DNA from: Streptomyces violaceusniger Tu 4113
GTDB lineage: Bacteria > Actinomycetota > Actinomycetes > Streptomycetales > Streptomycetaceae
Reading direction: 5' to 3'
Assembly: GCF_000147815.2 (NCBI RefSeq)
Contig: NC_015957.1
Span: forward strand, 3,348,001-3,412,000
DNA length: 64,000 nucleotides
The notes below the pieces were generated by a model. That model searched no databases. It saw only the letters and a list, made by a program, of their open reading frames with translations, and was not told where the DNA came from. The position numbers and the translations under genes are program-made. Of this stretch, positions 17,195 to 25,861 are shown in pieces; positions within the stretch are counted from its first letter, which is position 1; every line of letters starts with the position of its first letter.

Positions 17195-18361
17195 CTATGA
17201 GAGGGCAGTGAGACCTATGTCAACACCTGAACGCGGGGCGTCCTGCGACCACTGGCCCTGATGCGTGGTGGCCCGACGGGGAGCCGGCGCCGGGTCCCGG
17301 GCGGCAGCCAGCAGTTCCTGGATCTCCCGTACGGCGGCCCGGCCCGCCCGGTTTGCCCCCACCGTGCTGGCCGAGGGCCCGTAGCCGACCAGATGCACCC
17401 GCGGATCCCGGACCGCCCGGGTGCCCTCGACGGTGATTCCGCCGCCCGACTCGCGCAGCCGCAGCGGGGCGAGGTGGTCGATGGCGGCGCGGAAACCGGT
17501 GGCCCAGAGGATCACGTCCGCGTCGACGTGGCGCCCATCCGCCCAGGCCACCCCGGACGGGGTGATCCGGTCGAACATGGGCAGCCGCTCCAGCACGCCC
17601 TTGGCGCGGGCCCGCTGCATCGCCTCCGTCATGGGCAGCCCGGTCACCGACACCACGCTCTGCGGTGGCAGCCCCCGCCGGACCCGCTCCTCCACCAGCG
17701 CGACGGCGGCACGCCCCTGGTCCTCGCCGAACGGCCCGGTGTGGAACACCGGCGGGCGGCGGGTGACCCAGGTCGTCTCCGCCGCCACCTCGGCGATCTC
17801 CAGCAGATGCTGCACCCCGGACGTACCGCCCCCGACGACGATCACCCGCTGCCCGGCGAACGCCTCGGGCCCGGGGTACCGCGCGGTGTGCAGTTGCCGC
17901 CCCCGGAAGGTCTCCTGCCCGGGGTAGCGCGGCCAGAAGGGCCGGTCCCAGGTACCGGTCGCGTTGATCAGCGCGCGGGCGGACCAGGTCCCGGCCGAGG
18001 TCTCCACCAGCAGCCGGCCGTCGTCCCCGTCCCGTACGGCGGCGACGTGCACCGGCCGGACGACCCGCAGCTCGAAGGCGCGCTCGTACCGTGCGAAGTA
18101 CGCCGGGATCACCTCGGACGAGGGCCGCTCGGGATCCGCGTCGTCGCTGGTCAGCCGCATGCCGGGCAGGTCGTACATCCCGTGCACCTTGCCGTACGTC
18201 AGCGACGGCCACCGGAACTGCCACGCCCCGCCGGGCGCGGGCGCGTGGTCGAGCACCACGAAGCCCGTCCCGGGCTCGTACCCGGCCCGCCGGAGGTGAT
18301 AGGCACTGGACAACCCGGCCTGCCCGGCACCGATGACCACGACGTCCACGCTGTTGTTCAT
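17195..18361 (-). CDS. FAD-dependent flavin monooxygenase/oxidoreductase
   Basis: The product of 388 aa has VVVIGAGQAGLSSAYHL near residue 8 (FAD-binding GxGxxG) and VIVVGGGTSGVQ near 165 (second, NAD(P)-binding GxGxxG). VILWATGF is the conserved ATGF motif near the C-terminus. This fits the TrkA-like/FMO group of single-chain NADPH oxidoreductases. The ATG at 18361 begins MNNSVDVVVIG; longer in-frame starts would overlap the preceding gene. The substrate is unknown. The C-terminal tail after RRATTHQGQ is Gly/Ser-rich, and the end overlaps remnants of another gene, so the last residues may not be native. Confidence 0.8.
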   Translation of the reverse strand: MNNSVDVVVIGAGQAGLSSAYHLRRAGYEPGTGFVVLDHAPAPGGAWQFRWPSLTYGKVHGMYDLPGMRLTSDDADPERPSSEVIPAYFARYERAFELRVVRPVHVAAVRDGDDGRLLVETSAGTWSARALINATGTWDRPFWPRYPGQETFRGRQLHTARYPGPEAFAGQRVIVVGGGTSGVQHLLEIAEVAAETTWVTRRPPVFHTGPFGEDQGRAAVALVEERVRRGLPPQSVVSVTGLPMTEAMQRARAKGVLERLPMFDRITPSGVAWADGRHVDADVILWATGFRAAIDHLAPLRLRESGGGITVEGTRAVRDPRVHLVGYGPSASTVGANRAGRAAVREIQELLAAARDPAPAPRRATTHQGQWSQDAPRSGVDIGLTALS

Positions 18362-18368
18362 GTTTCTA

Positions 18369-18680
18369 CTAACTCTGCTCGGGCGTGGTCTCTTCCCCGT
18401 CCTCCAGCCGCTGCCCCCGGCTCTCCGCCACCCGCAGCGCGTCATGCAGCGCCTCGGCCAGCCGATGCCCCACGAAGCGCAGCTCGCGGGCGTTCGCACG
18501 GTGGTCCCGGAGCAGCGGCCGCGCATGCCCGAGAAGGTCGGCCCCGGTCCGTAGCTGTACGGTCTCCATCTCGTCGGCCAGCCGCGAGAGGTAGCTGGTG
18601 CCGGTGTCGTCGGTGACGAGGAAGCAGGGCTGCCCGTTCAGTCCGGGCCAGGGCAGCAGACGGGGGCGTGATGAAGGCAT
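18369..18680 (-). CDS. Conserved small protein of unknown function
   Basis: This 103-aa protein begins MPSSRPRLLPWPGLNGQPCF. Its central LADEMETVQLRTGADLLGHA and VGHRLAEALHDALRVAESRGQRL segments are amphipathic and helical. It ends seven bases before the monooxygenase start, so the two are probably cotranscribed. Codon use is normal and both termini look intact. Many actinomycete gene pairs with XRE/DUF397 neighbours carry such short proteins; I cannot assign a function. Confidence 0.65.
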   Translation of the reverse strand: MPSSRPRLLPWPGLNGQPCFLVTDDTGTSYLSRLADEMETVQLRTGADLLGHARPLLRDHRANARELRFVGHRLAEALHDALRVAESRGQRLEDGEETTPEQS

Positions 18681-18902
18681 GAGGGCTCCATGGCGTTCCG
18701 AGGTTCGGCTACCGCGAGTGATGAGGCGGTGGCGGAAACAGCTTCACGGCCGTAAGAGTTGCTGTGCAAGAGCGATTGAATTTCTCGCTTGAGATGGCAT
18801 ATGTGACCGAGTGGGCTGTTGTCAGAACAAAGCAGGTTTCCGGTGCCAGACTCGGAACTCGCACCACGGCATGGCAGGCTCAACCCACCGGGAGGCATAC
18901 TC

Positions 18903-19766
18903 GTGGCAGCACCAACAGGACCCACGGTCCGCCGCATGCAACTCGGCTGGGAGCTCAAGCGGTTGAGGGACAAGGCCGGATTCACCCTGGCGGAGGCGGT
19001 GGACGGGTTGACGTTCTCCCCCTCGAAGCTCCATCGCGTGGAGAACGGGCTGACCGGCCTCAAGACCACTGCGGAGCTGCGAACTCTGCTGGACCGCTAC
19101 GGAGTCGAGGAAGAGGACGACGTGGATTTCCTGGTCGAGATCCACCGGGACTCGCTCAACCGGGGCTGGTGGTCGCTCTATCGCAGCGTCCTGCCGTCCG
19201 GCATGGGGATGTACATCGGGCTGGAGAGCGGTGCTCGGAGCATCCGGGCTTGGCAACCGAATGTGGTCCTCGGGTTGTTGCAGACCGAGCGATACGCCCG
19301 GGAGATGTTCCAGACCGCCAAGCCGGTTGAGGAGACGACGACGGAGTTCGTCGAGCGCCACATTCAGATTCGTATGGAACGCAAGAAGGCTCTGACGCGC
19401 AGAGACAGCCCGGTGGAGCTTTGGGTCATCCAGGAGGAAGCGACACTGCGGCGGGTGGTGGGCGGCCCGGACGTGATGCGCGAGCAGTATGAGGCGATCC
19501 TTGCCTTCACGCAGCTCGACCACGTGACCGTCCAGATCCTCCCGATGACCACGGCCACCTACCGGACAGGTGCCAACTTCACCCTGCTGGAGTTCGGCAG
19601 CCCGCTTCCGACGGTGGTGCAAAGCGATGCCGCCGACGGGTCGGAGATCAGCGACAAGGACACCACCATCTGGAGTTTCTCCCGCAGGTTCGAGGCCCTG
19701 CGGGCAGGCGCTCTCGCGCCTGGCGAGACACCCGCTTTCCTGCAACGACTAGTACGGGAGATCTGA
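18903..19766 (+). CDS. XRE-family regulator with DUF5753 (Scr1/WhiJ-like)
   Basis: The product of 287 aa has an N-terminal helix-turn-helix (LGWELKRLRDKAGFTLAEAV, then LTFSPSKLHRVENG) and a DUF5753 ligand/partner domain (YIGLESGARSIRAWQP, GLLQTERYAREM). The C-terminal IWSFSRRFEALRAGALAP is typical of this family. The GTG at 18903 was chosen for the GGGAGG seven bases upstream. With the DUF397 gene one base downstream, it forms the classic WhiJ-type regulator pair of Streptomyces, in which the small partner opposes the DNA-binding protein. Specific targets are unknown. Confidence 0.9.
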   Translation: MAAPTGPTVRRMQLGWELKRLRDKAGFTLAEAVDGLTFSPSKLHRVENGLTGLKTTAELRTLLDRYGVEEEDDVDFLVEIHRDSLNRGWWSLYRSVLPSGMGMYIGLESGARSIRAWQPNVVLGLLQTERYAREMFQTAKPVEETTTEFVERHIQIRMERKKALTRRDSPVELWVIQEEATLRRVVGGPDVMREQYEAILAFTQLDHVTVQILPMTTATYRTGANFTLLEFGSPLPTVVQSDAADGSEISDKDTTIWSFSRRFEALRAGALAPGETPAFLQRLVREI

Positions 19767-19767
19767 C

Positions 19768-19980
19768 ATGACACACCGCATAGCTTCTGATGTCGCACCC
19801 GAAGGTGCCTGGTTCAAGTCGTCCTACAGCGAGAACAACGGGACCGCTTGCGTCGAGATCGCCCACCTGCCCCGCACCACCCAGGTCGGCATCCGCGACT
19901 CCAAGGACAAGGGCGGTCCCGCCCTGGTCGTCCCGGCCGGGGCCTGGGCGGAGTTCGTCGCCGCAGTGCGCAAGGTCTGA
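19768..19980 (+). CDS. DUF397 protein (antagonist partner of the XRE regulator)
   Basis: The product of 70 aa has the DUF397 signature: W-FKSSYSENNGTACVEIA, VGIRDSKDK and PAGAWAEFVAAVRK. The ATG lies one base after the upstream regulator stop, so the two genes are translationally coupled. DUF397 proteins are usually small binding partners of DUF5753 regulators. Confidence 0.92.
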   Translation: MTHRIASDVAPEGAWFKSSYSENNGTACVEIAHLPRTTQVGIRDSKDKGGPALVVPAGAWAEFVAAVRKV

Positions 19981-20055
19981 CGGCGCTGCCGGGCGCGGGC
20001 ATGGTCTCGCGCCCGAAAACCATTCGCGGCACGCACCCACCCCCAACTACCGTGC

Positions 20056-20694
20056 GTGGCCGTGGATATCGACGATCCCAAGGACGTGGTCAGGCGCGGG
20101 TATGACGCGCTATCCCGCCACTACGAGCAGTCCTATGCCACCGAAACCAAGTACCAGCCCTTGCTCGGGGCGCTCCAGCAGCGCATTCCGCCCGCCGCCA
20201 CCGTGCTGGACCTGGGGTGCGGTTGCGGCATCCCGGTCGCCCGCGTGCTGGCGTCCGCAGGGCACCGTGTGACCGGTGTCGACATCAGCGGGGAGCAGAT
20301 CCGCCGGGCGCGGGAGCTGGTGCCGGAGGCCGAGTTCCGCCAGGCCGATGCCACGGCCGTGGAGTTCCCGGCCGCCTCCTTCGACGCCGTGGTCTCCCTC
20401 TACGCCCTGATCCACATCCCGCTGGCGGAACAACCTCCCCTCCTCGCCAGGATCGCCACCTGGCTCCGTCCCGGCGGCTGGTTCCTGGGCACCACCGGAC
20501 ACAGCGCCTGGACCGGCACCGACGACAACTGGCTCGGCGGTGGCGCCACGATGTGGTGGAGCCACGCCGACGCCGCGACCTACCGGGACTGGCTCACCCG
20601 GGCCGGACTGACCGTCGAGGGAGAGGAGTTCGTCCCCGAAGGCGACAGCGGCCACGCCCTGTTCTGGGCGCGGCGGCCGGTCGCGGGGGAGTGA
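20056..20694 (+). CDS. Class I SAM-dependent methyltransferase
   Basis: The product of 212 aa has VLDLGCGCGIPVARVLA (motif I, SAM binding) near residue 51, VTGVDISGEQI (motif II acidic loop) and FDAVVSLYALIHIP (motif IV). This is the Methyltransf_11/25 type that acts on small molecules. GTG at 20056 and GTG at 20052 both lie near the start; the former gives MAVDIDDPKDVV. The substrate is unknown. It follows the DUF397 gene by 75 bases. Confidence 0.85.
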   Translation: MAVDIDDPKDVVRRGYDALSRHYEQSYATETKYQPLLGALQQRIPPAATVLDLGCGCGIPVARVLASAGHRVTGVDISGEQIRRARELVPEAEFRQADATAVEFPAASFDAVVSLYALIHIPLAEQPPLLARIATWLRPGGWFLGTTGHSAWTGTDDNWLGGGATMWWSHADAATYRDWLTRAGLTVEGEEFVPEGDSGHALFWARRPVAGE

Positions 20695-20713
20695 TGAGCG
20701 GCGGGGGCTCGGG

Positions 20714-21838
20714 TCAGCCGGTGGGGCTGTCTCCGCCGGGCTTCTGCCAGGCGCAGCTGCCGAGGGTGGCGCGGCCCTTCTCGACCAGCGGGTCGGCGAT
20801 CCGGGCCGGTGGCATGGAGCTGTGGCCCCGGTAGCAGATCACCGTGCGGTCCGTGTGCCCGGCGAGGTCGACGAGGATCTGGTCCCAGTGCCGGTACTGC
20901 ACATCGTGTCCCGTGTCGGCATAGCTGCGCACGGCCGGCTGGCCGGGCAGGTGCTGCTTCCAGGTGTCGATCGTGCTGGGCGGCACGGTCGTGTCCTTCT
21001 TCCCGCTGTAGATGGTGACGGGGGCCGTCAGCTTTGACAGATCGGGGCCGGGCCGCTGGCAGTAGAGCTTCTGTTCGTGCACCTGAGGTGCGGGGTCGGA
21101 CTTCTGCCCGCGCTGGTTGTAGGTGCGGGCGCCGTCCTCGAAGGCGGTGTCGGCGAAGCCGGGGATGCGCTTGGTCGGGCTGTCGTCCGGCAGCGCCCAC
21201 CAGACGCGGGGATCGGCGATCTGCGGCTCCAGCGACTTGCCCAGCTCCTCGTCCGACATGGAGCAGTCGGGACGCTTCGCGCCGTACGGCGGCAGAGCGG
21301 CGGCCAGGTGCAGTGACTGGATGCGGTCCGGGGCCAGGGACGCCAGCTCGGCGGCGTACGGACCGCCGCCCGAGATGGCGATCACACTGACCTTGCGCAC
21401 TCCGATGCGGTCCAGCACCTGAAGCGCGTCCTTGGCGAAGTCGGCCTTGCCCAGGCTCTTGTCGAACTCCGTGTCCCCGAAGCCGTTGCGTTCGACCGAT
21501 ATCAGCCGCAGCCCGAGGGACTCCCGGGTGCTGCGCATGAAGTCCGTCATATGGGCCACCCGCGCGCTGGTGCCCGTGCCGCCGAGGTAGAGCACCGGCT
21601 TTCCGTCCCGGGGGCCGTCGTCGATGTAGTGGGCGGTGCGCCCCGAGTCCAGCTTCATCCCCCGGACCTCGGGACCGAGCGAGTCGAAGTTGTCCTGGAT
21701 GCGGACCCGATGCACATCGGTGGCGTGCGGCTCACGTGGCGCCGTGGCCGTGGCGGTGGAGCTCACGGCTCCGGAGCCGGTGAGCAGGACGGTGGCGACG
21801 GCGGTGGCGGCGATACCGGTGACGAGCGTTCTGGGCAC
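20714..21838 (-). CDS. Secreted alpha/beta hydrolase
   Basis: The product of 374 aa has an N-terminal signal peptide (Ala/Val-rich with TGSGAVSSTATATA before the cleavage region). The alpha/beta-hydrolase features are AISGGGPYAAELA (nucleophile elbow with Ser near residue 155), an oxyanion-loop GGTGTSAR and DTGHDVQYRHW (catalytic His). The usual first Gly of the G-x-S-x-G motif is Ala here. The C-terminal half contains several Cys, suggesting disulfides. The gene converges on the methyltransferase with 19 bases between stops. Its 5' end is partly duplicated at 32831-32894. Confidence 0.8.
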   Translation of the reverse strand: MPRTLVTGIAATAVATVLLTGSGAVSSTATATAPREPHATDVHRVRIQDNFDSLGPEVRGMKLDSGRTAHYIDDGPRDGKPVLYLGGTGTSARVAHMTDFMRSTRESLGLRLISVERNGFGDTEFDKSLGKADFAKDALQVLDRIGVRKVSVIAISGGGPYAAELASLAPDRIQSLHLAAALPPYGAKRPDCSMSDEELGKSLEPQIADPRVWWALPDDSPTKRIPGFADTAFEDGARTYNQRGQKSDPAPQVHEQKLYCQRPGPDLSKLTAPVTIYSGKKDTTVPPSTIDTWKQHLPGQPAVRSYADTGHDVQYRHWDQILVDLAGHTDRTVICYRGHSSMPPARIADPLVEKGRATLGSCAWQKPGGDSPTG

Positions 21839-21914
21839 GTGTCTCTCCTGGTCATAGGGGGAGGTGACGCAGTGGGCGGGACGATCGGCACCTACCCCCT
21901 CTGATCGAGAAGAC
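21771..21914. repeat. Island-flanking repeat, left copy
   Basis: Two blocks here, 21771-21804 (signal-peptide codons of the hydrolase gene) and 21891-21914 (its leader), recur in the same orientation at 32831-32864 and 32871-32894 with few mismatches. The roughly 86 bases between the blocks are missing from the right copy. Confidence 0.65.
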
Positions 21915-21993
21915 TCCGAACGGAGGGAAGCTAAGAGATATCCCGTAATGTGAGGTCAGACGTGTTTTGCTGTGGGCAGTCGCGGGTCCGTGG

Positions 21994-22761
21994 TCAGCCG
22001 TTGAGCTCCAGTTTTAGGTTGTGCAGGGCGGCGATGCCGGCGACGGCGTGGTTGATCTCTTCCCGCTTGCGGCGGCATTGGCGGAGGACTTGGTGGTCCT
22101 TGAGGCGCGTGAGGGTGTGCTCGGCGACGGCGCGGCGCTTGCGGAACCGCGGGTAGGCCCGATCCTTGATGATCTTCCGGTCAGGCCCGCGCCGGGGCGA
22201 GCGGATCCGCTCGATCCCTTGATAGCCACCATCGCCGGACAGGCGGGAGTGATCGGGCAAGGTCTTGCCGACGGTCTCCCGGAAGACCACCACATCGTTG
22301 CGGTTGCCCGGCCAGGCGTCGCCGACCGCGACGAGGCGGCGGTCACGGGCCCGGCAGGGGATCTGTACATTCACACTGCGCCGGTAGTTCTTCGACTTCT
22401 GCGTCTTCTGCTGGTCGTGCACCGGAATGAGGGTGCTGTCCACCAGCCATAGCTCCCGCCGGTCGGTGGGCGGCGGGCCGAGCAGGGCGGCGAGGTGTGG
22501 CGCGAGGTCGGCGGTGACCCGGTGCACGGTGGAGTCCGTGGTGGCGAACAGCCCGGCCAGCTGCTCCATGGTGAGGTTCGTGCGGTAGCCCAGGACCACC
22601 AGCAGCACCCGGTTGCCGAAGGTGAGTGACCAGAGCCGGCCGCACCCGCTGGCCGGGCGGCGTCGCCACAAACGGGTGATCAGGGCATGCAGCTGCGGCC
22701 CGGACAGCTCCGTCCACGCCTTCAACTGAGCAGAACGGCAGGTGGCGAGACGAAGTTCCAT
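21994..22761 (-). CDS. IS5-like DDE transposase
   Basis: The product of 255 aa is a DDE_Tnp_4 type transposase. LVDSTLIPVHDQQ (first Asp), DGGYQG (second Asp) and VAEHTLTRLK (Glu) form the catalytic triad. The N-terminal LTMEQLAGLFATTDSTVHR is the helix-turn-helix. I chose ATG at 22761 (MELRLATC); the ATG at 22791 is also in frame. I could not find convincing terminal inverted repeats, so element borders are not given. It lies between the hydrolase promoter and a TnpB-like gene. Confidence 0.85.
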   Translation of the reverse strand: MELRLATCRSAQLKAWTELSGPQLHALITRLWRRRPASGCGRLWSLTFGNRVLLVVLGYRTNLTMEQLAGLFATTDSTVHRVTADLAPHLAALLGPPPTDRRELWLVDSTLIPVHDQQKTQKSKNYRRSVNVQIPCRARDRRLVAVGDAWPGNRNDVVVFRETVGKTLPDHSRLSGDGGYQGIERIRSPRRGPDRKIIKDRAYPRFRKRRAVAEHTLTRLKDHQVLRQCRRKREEINHAVAGIAALHNLKLELNG

Positions 22762-22803
22762 ACAACTGACCGTAACCCGAACAGACTTCATGACGTTATG
22801 CCT

Positions 22804-22845
22804 GACGTTGACGTTGACGTTGACGTTGACGTTGACGCTGACGCT
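22804..22845 (+). repeat. GACGTT hexamer tandem repeat
   Basis: Five GACGTT and two GACGCT units stand between the transposase and the TnpB-like gene. They are followed by GGAGA/GGAGG-rich sequence that acts as, or contains, the ribosome-binding site of the latter. Read from ATG 22798 they would encode an Asp-Val repeat. Confidence 0.85.
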
Positions 22846-22878
22846 GGTCCGGGAGAGGAGAGGAGAGGAGGGGAGAGT

Positions 22879-25001
22879 GTGGTGAGTCGGTCATCGCCTG
22901 CTCGTGCTCCTGGGGAGGGGCGGCGGTTTCGGGGGCCGAACCGGGGTGAGGTGTGGCGGCGGGCGAAGGATGCGCCGGTGTCGGTGATCCGGCTGCCGCT
23001 GGTGGTCGCCAATGCGGGTGTCCGCCGCCGGGTCGAGCAGTTGTTTTCGGGGATGTGGCACGTCAAACGCGCCCTGCAGCGTGATGCGCGGGATGTGGTG
23101 GACGCCTACTGGGCCGGTGAGGTGCGGCGTGAGAGGGATGTGAAAGCCTGGCGGGCCGAGTTGGGCCTGTCCCGCACCGGGCTGGAGCGGCGCGCGTATC
23201 GGCATCTGGAGCGGTCGGGGTGGCTGAGCGATCATGTGTCGAAGGCGTTGGTGATGCACCAGGCCGACGAGGTCTTCACCGGTGTGGCCCGGCACCTGCA
23301 CCCGGACGCGTCGGGGCGGCGGGCCGGGCGTCCCAGGACCGGGACTTGGTGGGAGTACACCCGCATCCCGGGCCGGGCCCGCTCGCACACCACCGACCGC
23401 AAGTGGGAGACCTTCCGCCTCCACGGCACCCTGGCCGGACACTTGGACACCTTCCGGCACCCCGCACTGCCACTATCGGTCACCACCCCCGCCCAGGCCG
23501 CAGGGCTCCCGCCGGGCATGCGGGTGCTGGCCCAGCCGCGCCGCATGCCCGCCCCCGCCCGGCCCACGGGAGGCATCCCCACCGGGACCACCGACACCCA
23601 CCGGCGCCCGCGCGGCAGGGCGGCGACCTGGTTCGACCACACCGGACCGCTGACTGTCGTCTTCGTCGGCGGGCCCACCGGACGCGGGGACATCGTCTTG
23701 CCCGTGCGACTGCCGCAGGGAGCCGGACGCTGGCCCTATCTGCTGCACTACCTCAACGATCCGGCCCGGTGGCACAAGATCGACCTGGTCCGCAGGCGGG
23801 ATCCAGCCGCCCCAGGCGGCTGGGCCTACGAGGCCCATCTGATGATCCTGGCCCCCGGCTACGCCTCCCCCACCACCCGTACCCGGCGCCGACAGGCCGC
23901 CACCGGGCAGCGCGTGGGCGGGGTGGACGGCAACGTCTCCAACCTCGCCGTCGTCTCCCTCCCCACCACGCTCAACCCCGATGACGGCGGCGTGTGCTCC
24001 GACCGGATCACCCTGACCGAGCAGGAGCAACACGCCCTGGCCACAGGGCGCACCAAGGCCCGGGGGCGCCAGCGCGCCCTTGACCGCTCGCGCCGCGCCA
24101 CCAACCCCCAGCAGTACCAGCGCTCCCGGCGTCAAAAGGCCCGCGACGAACACCGGCAGGCAGCAGGCCTGCCCCCCAAGGCCGTCACCGTCCCGACCGG
24201 ACCCCGGCGCACCACCGCGACCGGAAAACCCCAACAGGCCTACCGCCGCGACACGCTCAGCACCAGCTACCGCAATCTACGGGCCCGCCACAGTGCCGAG
24301 GCCGCGAGCGCGGCCGAGGCCTCCCATCACCGCGCGAAGAAGACCGCCGCTGCTCTGGTCGCCGCCCACGGCCCGAACCTGACCATCGAGGACTGCGACA
24401 TCCGCACCTGGTTCCGCCTGTGGGGCCGAGCCTGCTCCGCCACCACACCCGGACGGCTGATCACCGCACTCGCCGCCGAGTGCACGGCCACCGGCGGACG
24501 CCTCCTGCGCGCCTCCACCTTCACCACTGCCCTGTCCCAGCATTGCCTGTGCGGCCGACGCGTACCCAAGTCCCTGCGCCAACGTACCCATCACTGCGAC
24601 CCGGCCGAAGGCGGCTGCGGACTGAAGGCGACCGTGACCTGGTCTCCGCCGCCCTGGCCGCCTTCACCACCCTCACCGACCCCGACGACCCCACAACCGC
24701 CCGCCCGGACCACACCCACGCCCGCACCGCCCAGATCCTCTTCGCCCAAGGGCTGCAAGAAGCCCTGACCGAGTCAACCGCACCGAAGTCCGCGCCCTGG
24801 GGCCGGACCCGCGCGGCAGCCGAACCCCCCGGGAACACCCTTCCCCGGCAACGGACGGCCTCTGCTCGGCGAAACGCCGGACCCCGCACCGTGGCAACCC
24901 CGGATGAGACCCGACCCGCACCCCAGCGGCCCAAGGCCCACGCCGGCACGACACGACCGCACACCGGCCGCCCCCGTACACACATACGGGACAAGTCTTA
25001 G
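22879..25001 (+). pseudogene. Large TnpB-like RuvC nuclease gene with a frameshift before RuvC-III
   Basis: From GTG 22879 (GGAGGGG just upstream) the frame runs to about 24630. It contains VGGVDGNVSNLAVVSL (RuvC-I, Asp near residue 350), LTIEDCDIRTWFR (RuvC-II Glu near 502) and a zinc finger (CLCGRR...HHCDPAEGGCG). At AAGGCGACCGTGAC (24626-24639) the frame leaves the family consensus. The minus-one frame instead reads DRDLVSAALAAFTTL, the RuvC-III motif, and continues to a stop at 25001. One lost G restores a product of about 707 aa, much larger than canonical TnpB because of a roughly 340-aa N-terminal part. The in-frame ATG 22798 would add an Asp-Val repeat. Whether this is decay, a programmed shift or a base error cannot be told here. 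Confidence 0.7.
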
Positions 25002-25858
25002 TCGATCCTGGAGAAGCGCCGTGCCGCGGTGGCCAGGGCAACCAGCGCCAGTGCGCCGACCAACGCCATCTCCACCGCAACGGGTGGCTGCCAGCCCCAC
25101 CAGTGCGGCCCGCCGCCGGTGCCGGCGTCGGACAGCGTGCGGCGCATCGCGTCGACCGCATAGGTCAGGGGGTTCGCCAACACCGCGCCGTTCAGCCACC
25201 CGGGGAGCCCGCTGACGGGGAAGAGCGCTCCGGACAAGAAGAGGAGAGGCATCATCGAGATTCCGACCACGGCCTGGAAGGTTTCTATGCGTTTGATGCT
25301 CACGGCGGCCAGTGCCCCCAGTGCGGTGAGTGCGAGTGTGGTCACCAGCAATTCCATCAACACCGGTGCGAGCAGAATCGGGTCGTAGGTGATGCCGAGT
25401 ACCCCGGCGATGCCGAGCACCAGCGCGCCGTATGCGGTGGCGGCGGTCGCGCCGCCCAGGCAGATACCGGCGATCAGAGCGCCGCGGCGCACCGGGGCGA
25501 TAAGCATCTCGCGGAGGAAACCGGCCTGGCGGTCCCATACGATCGACACTCCTGTGTTCACCGCGGGTGCCTGGACGACCATGAGGAGCATGCCGGGCAG
25601 GAAATAGGAGCGAAAGTCGGCGTCGTTGCCCGCGGTGCGCATGGCGGAGTTCAGTCCGGTCCCCAGGACCATCAAGAACATCAGAGGGGTGAGCAGGCTC
25701 ATGAGGAGGCCGACGGGGCTTCGGGAGAGCCGGATGAGTTCGCGCTGCCACATGACCCGGACCGTGCGCAGGTTCCGGACGTGGGTGTTGCCGCTCCAGG
25801 AGGCTGTGGGCAGGAGTGCCGTCGGCGTGGTCTTGGAGGGTGCTTCGGTGGGGGCCAC
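24998..25858 (-). CDS. Lasso peptide cluster ABC-2 type export permease
   Basis: The product of 286 aa is an ABC-2/DrrB-like membrane protein. After a cytoplasmic N-terminus and VMWQRELIRLSRSP come six hydrophobic segments, with the family loop VWDRQAGFLREMLIAPVRR between helices 2 and 3 and PLTYAVDAMRR near the end. The GTG start lies three bases after the ATPase gene stop. It likely forms the exporter for the mature lasso peptide, and for self-protection, with that ATPase. Its stop codon overlaps the stop of the converging TnpB-like frame (24998-25001). Confidence 0.88.
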   Translation of the reverse strand: MAPTEAPSKTTPTALLPTASWSGNTHVRNLRTVRVMWQRELIRLSRSPVGLLMSLLTPLMFLMVLGTGLNSAMRTAGNDADFRSYFLPGMLLMVVQAPAVNTGVSIVWDRQAGFLREMLIAPVRRGALIAGICLGGATAATAYGALVLGIAGVLGITYDPILLAPVLMELLVTTLALTALGALAAVSIKRIETFQAVVGISMMPLLFLSGALFPVSGLPGWLNGAVLANPLTYAVDAMRRTLSDAGTGGGPHWWGWQPPVAVEMALVGALALVALATAARRFSRID

Positions 25859-25861
25859 GGT

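Noticed and set aside
17218..17262. 14-residue ORF (MSTPERGASCDHWP) as a small peptide gene
   Set aside because: Its stop lies in the 3' end of the monooxygenase gene and it looks like a truncated start of another gene, so it is noted only as a remnant.
21955..22800. Terminal inverted repeats for the IS5-like transposase
   Set aside because: Candidate ends match only loosely (short blocks such as TGTT and GGTCAG), so element borders are not claimed.
22804..22845. Short-period repeat considered as a CRISPR array
   Set aside because: Units are hexamers without spacers. No cas genes or longer repeat-spacer pattern occurs anywhere in the window.
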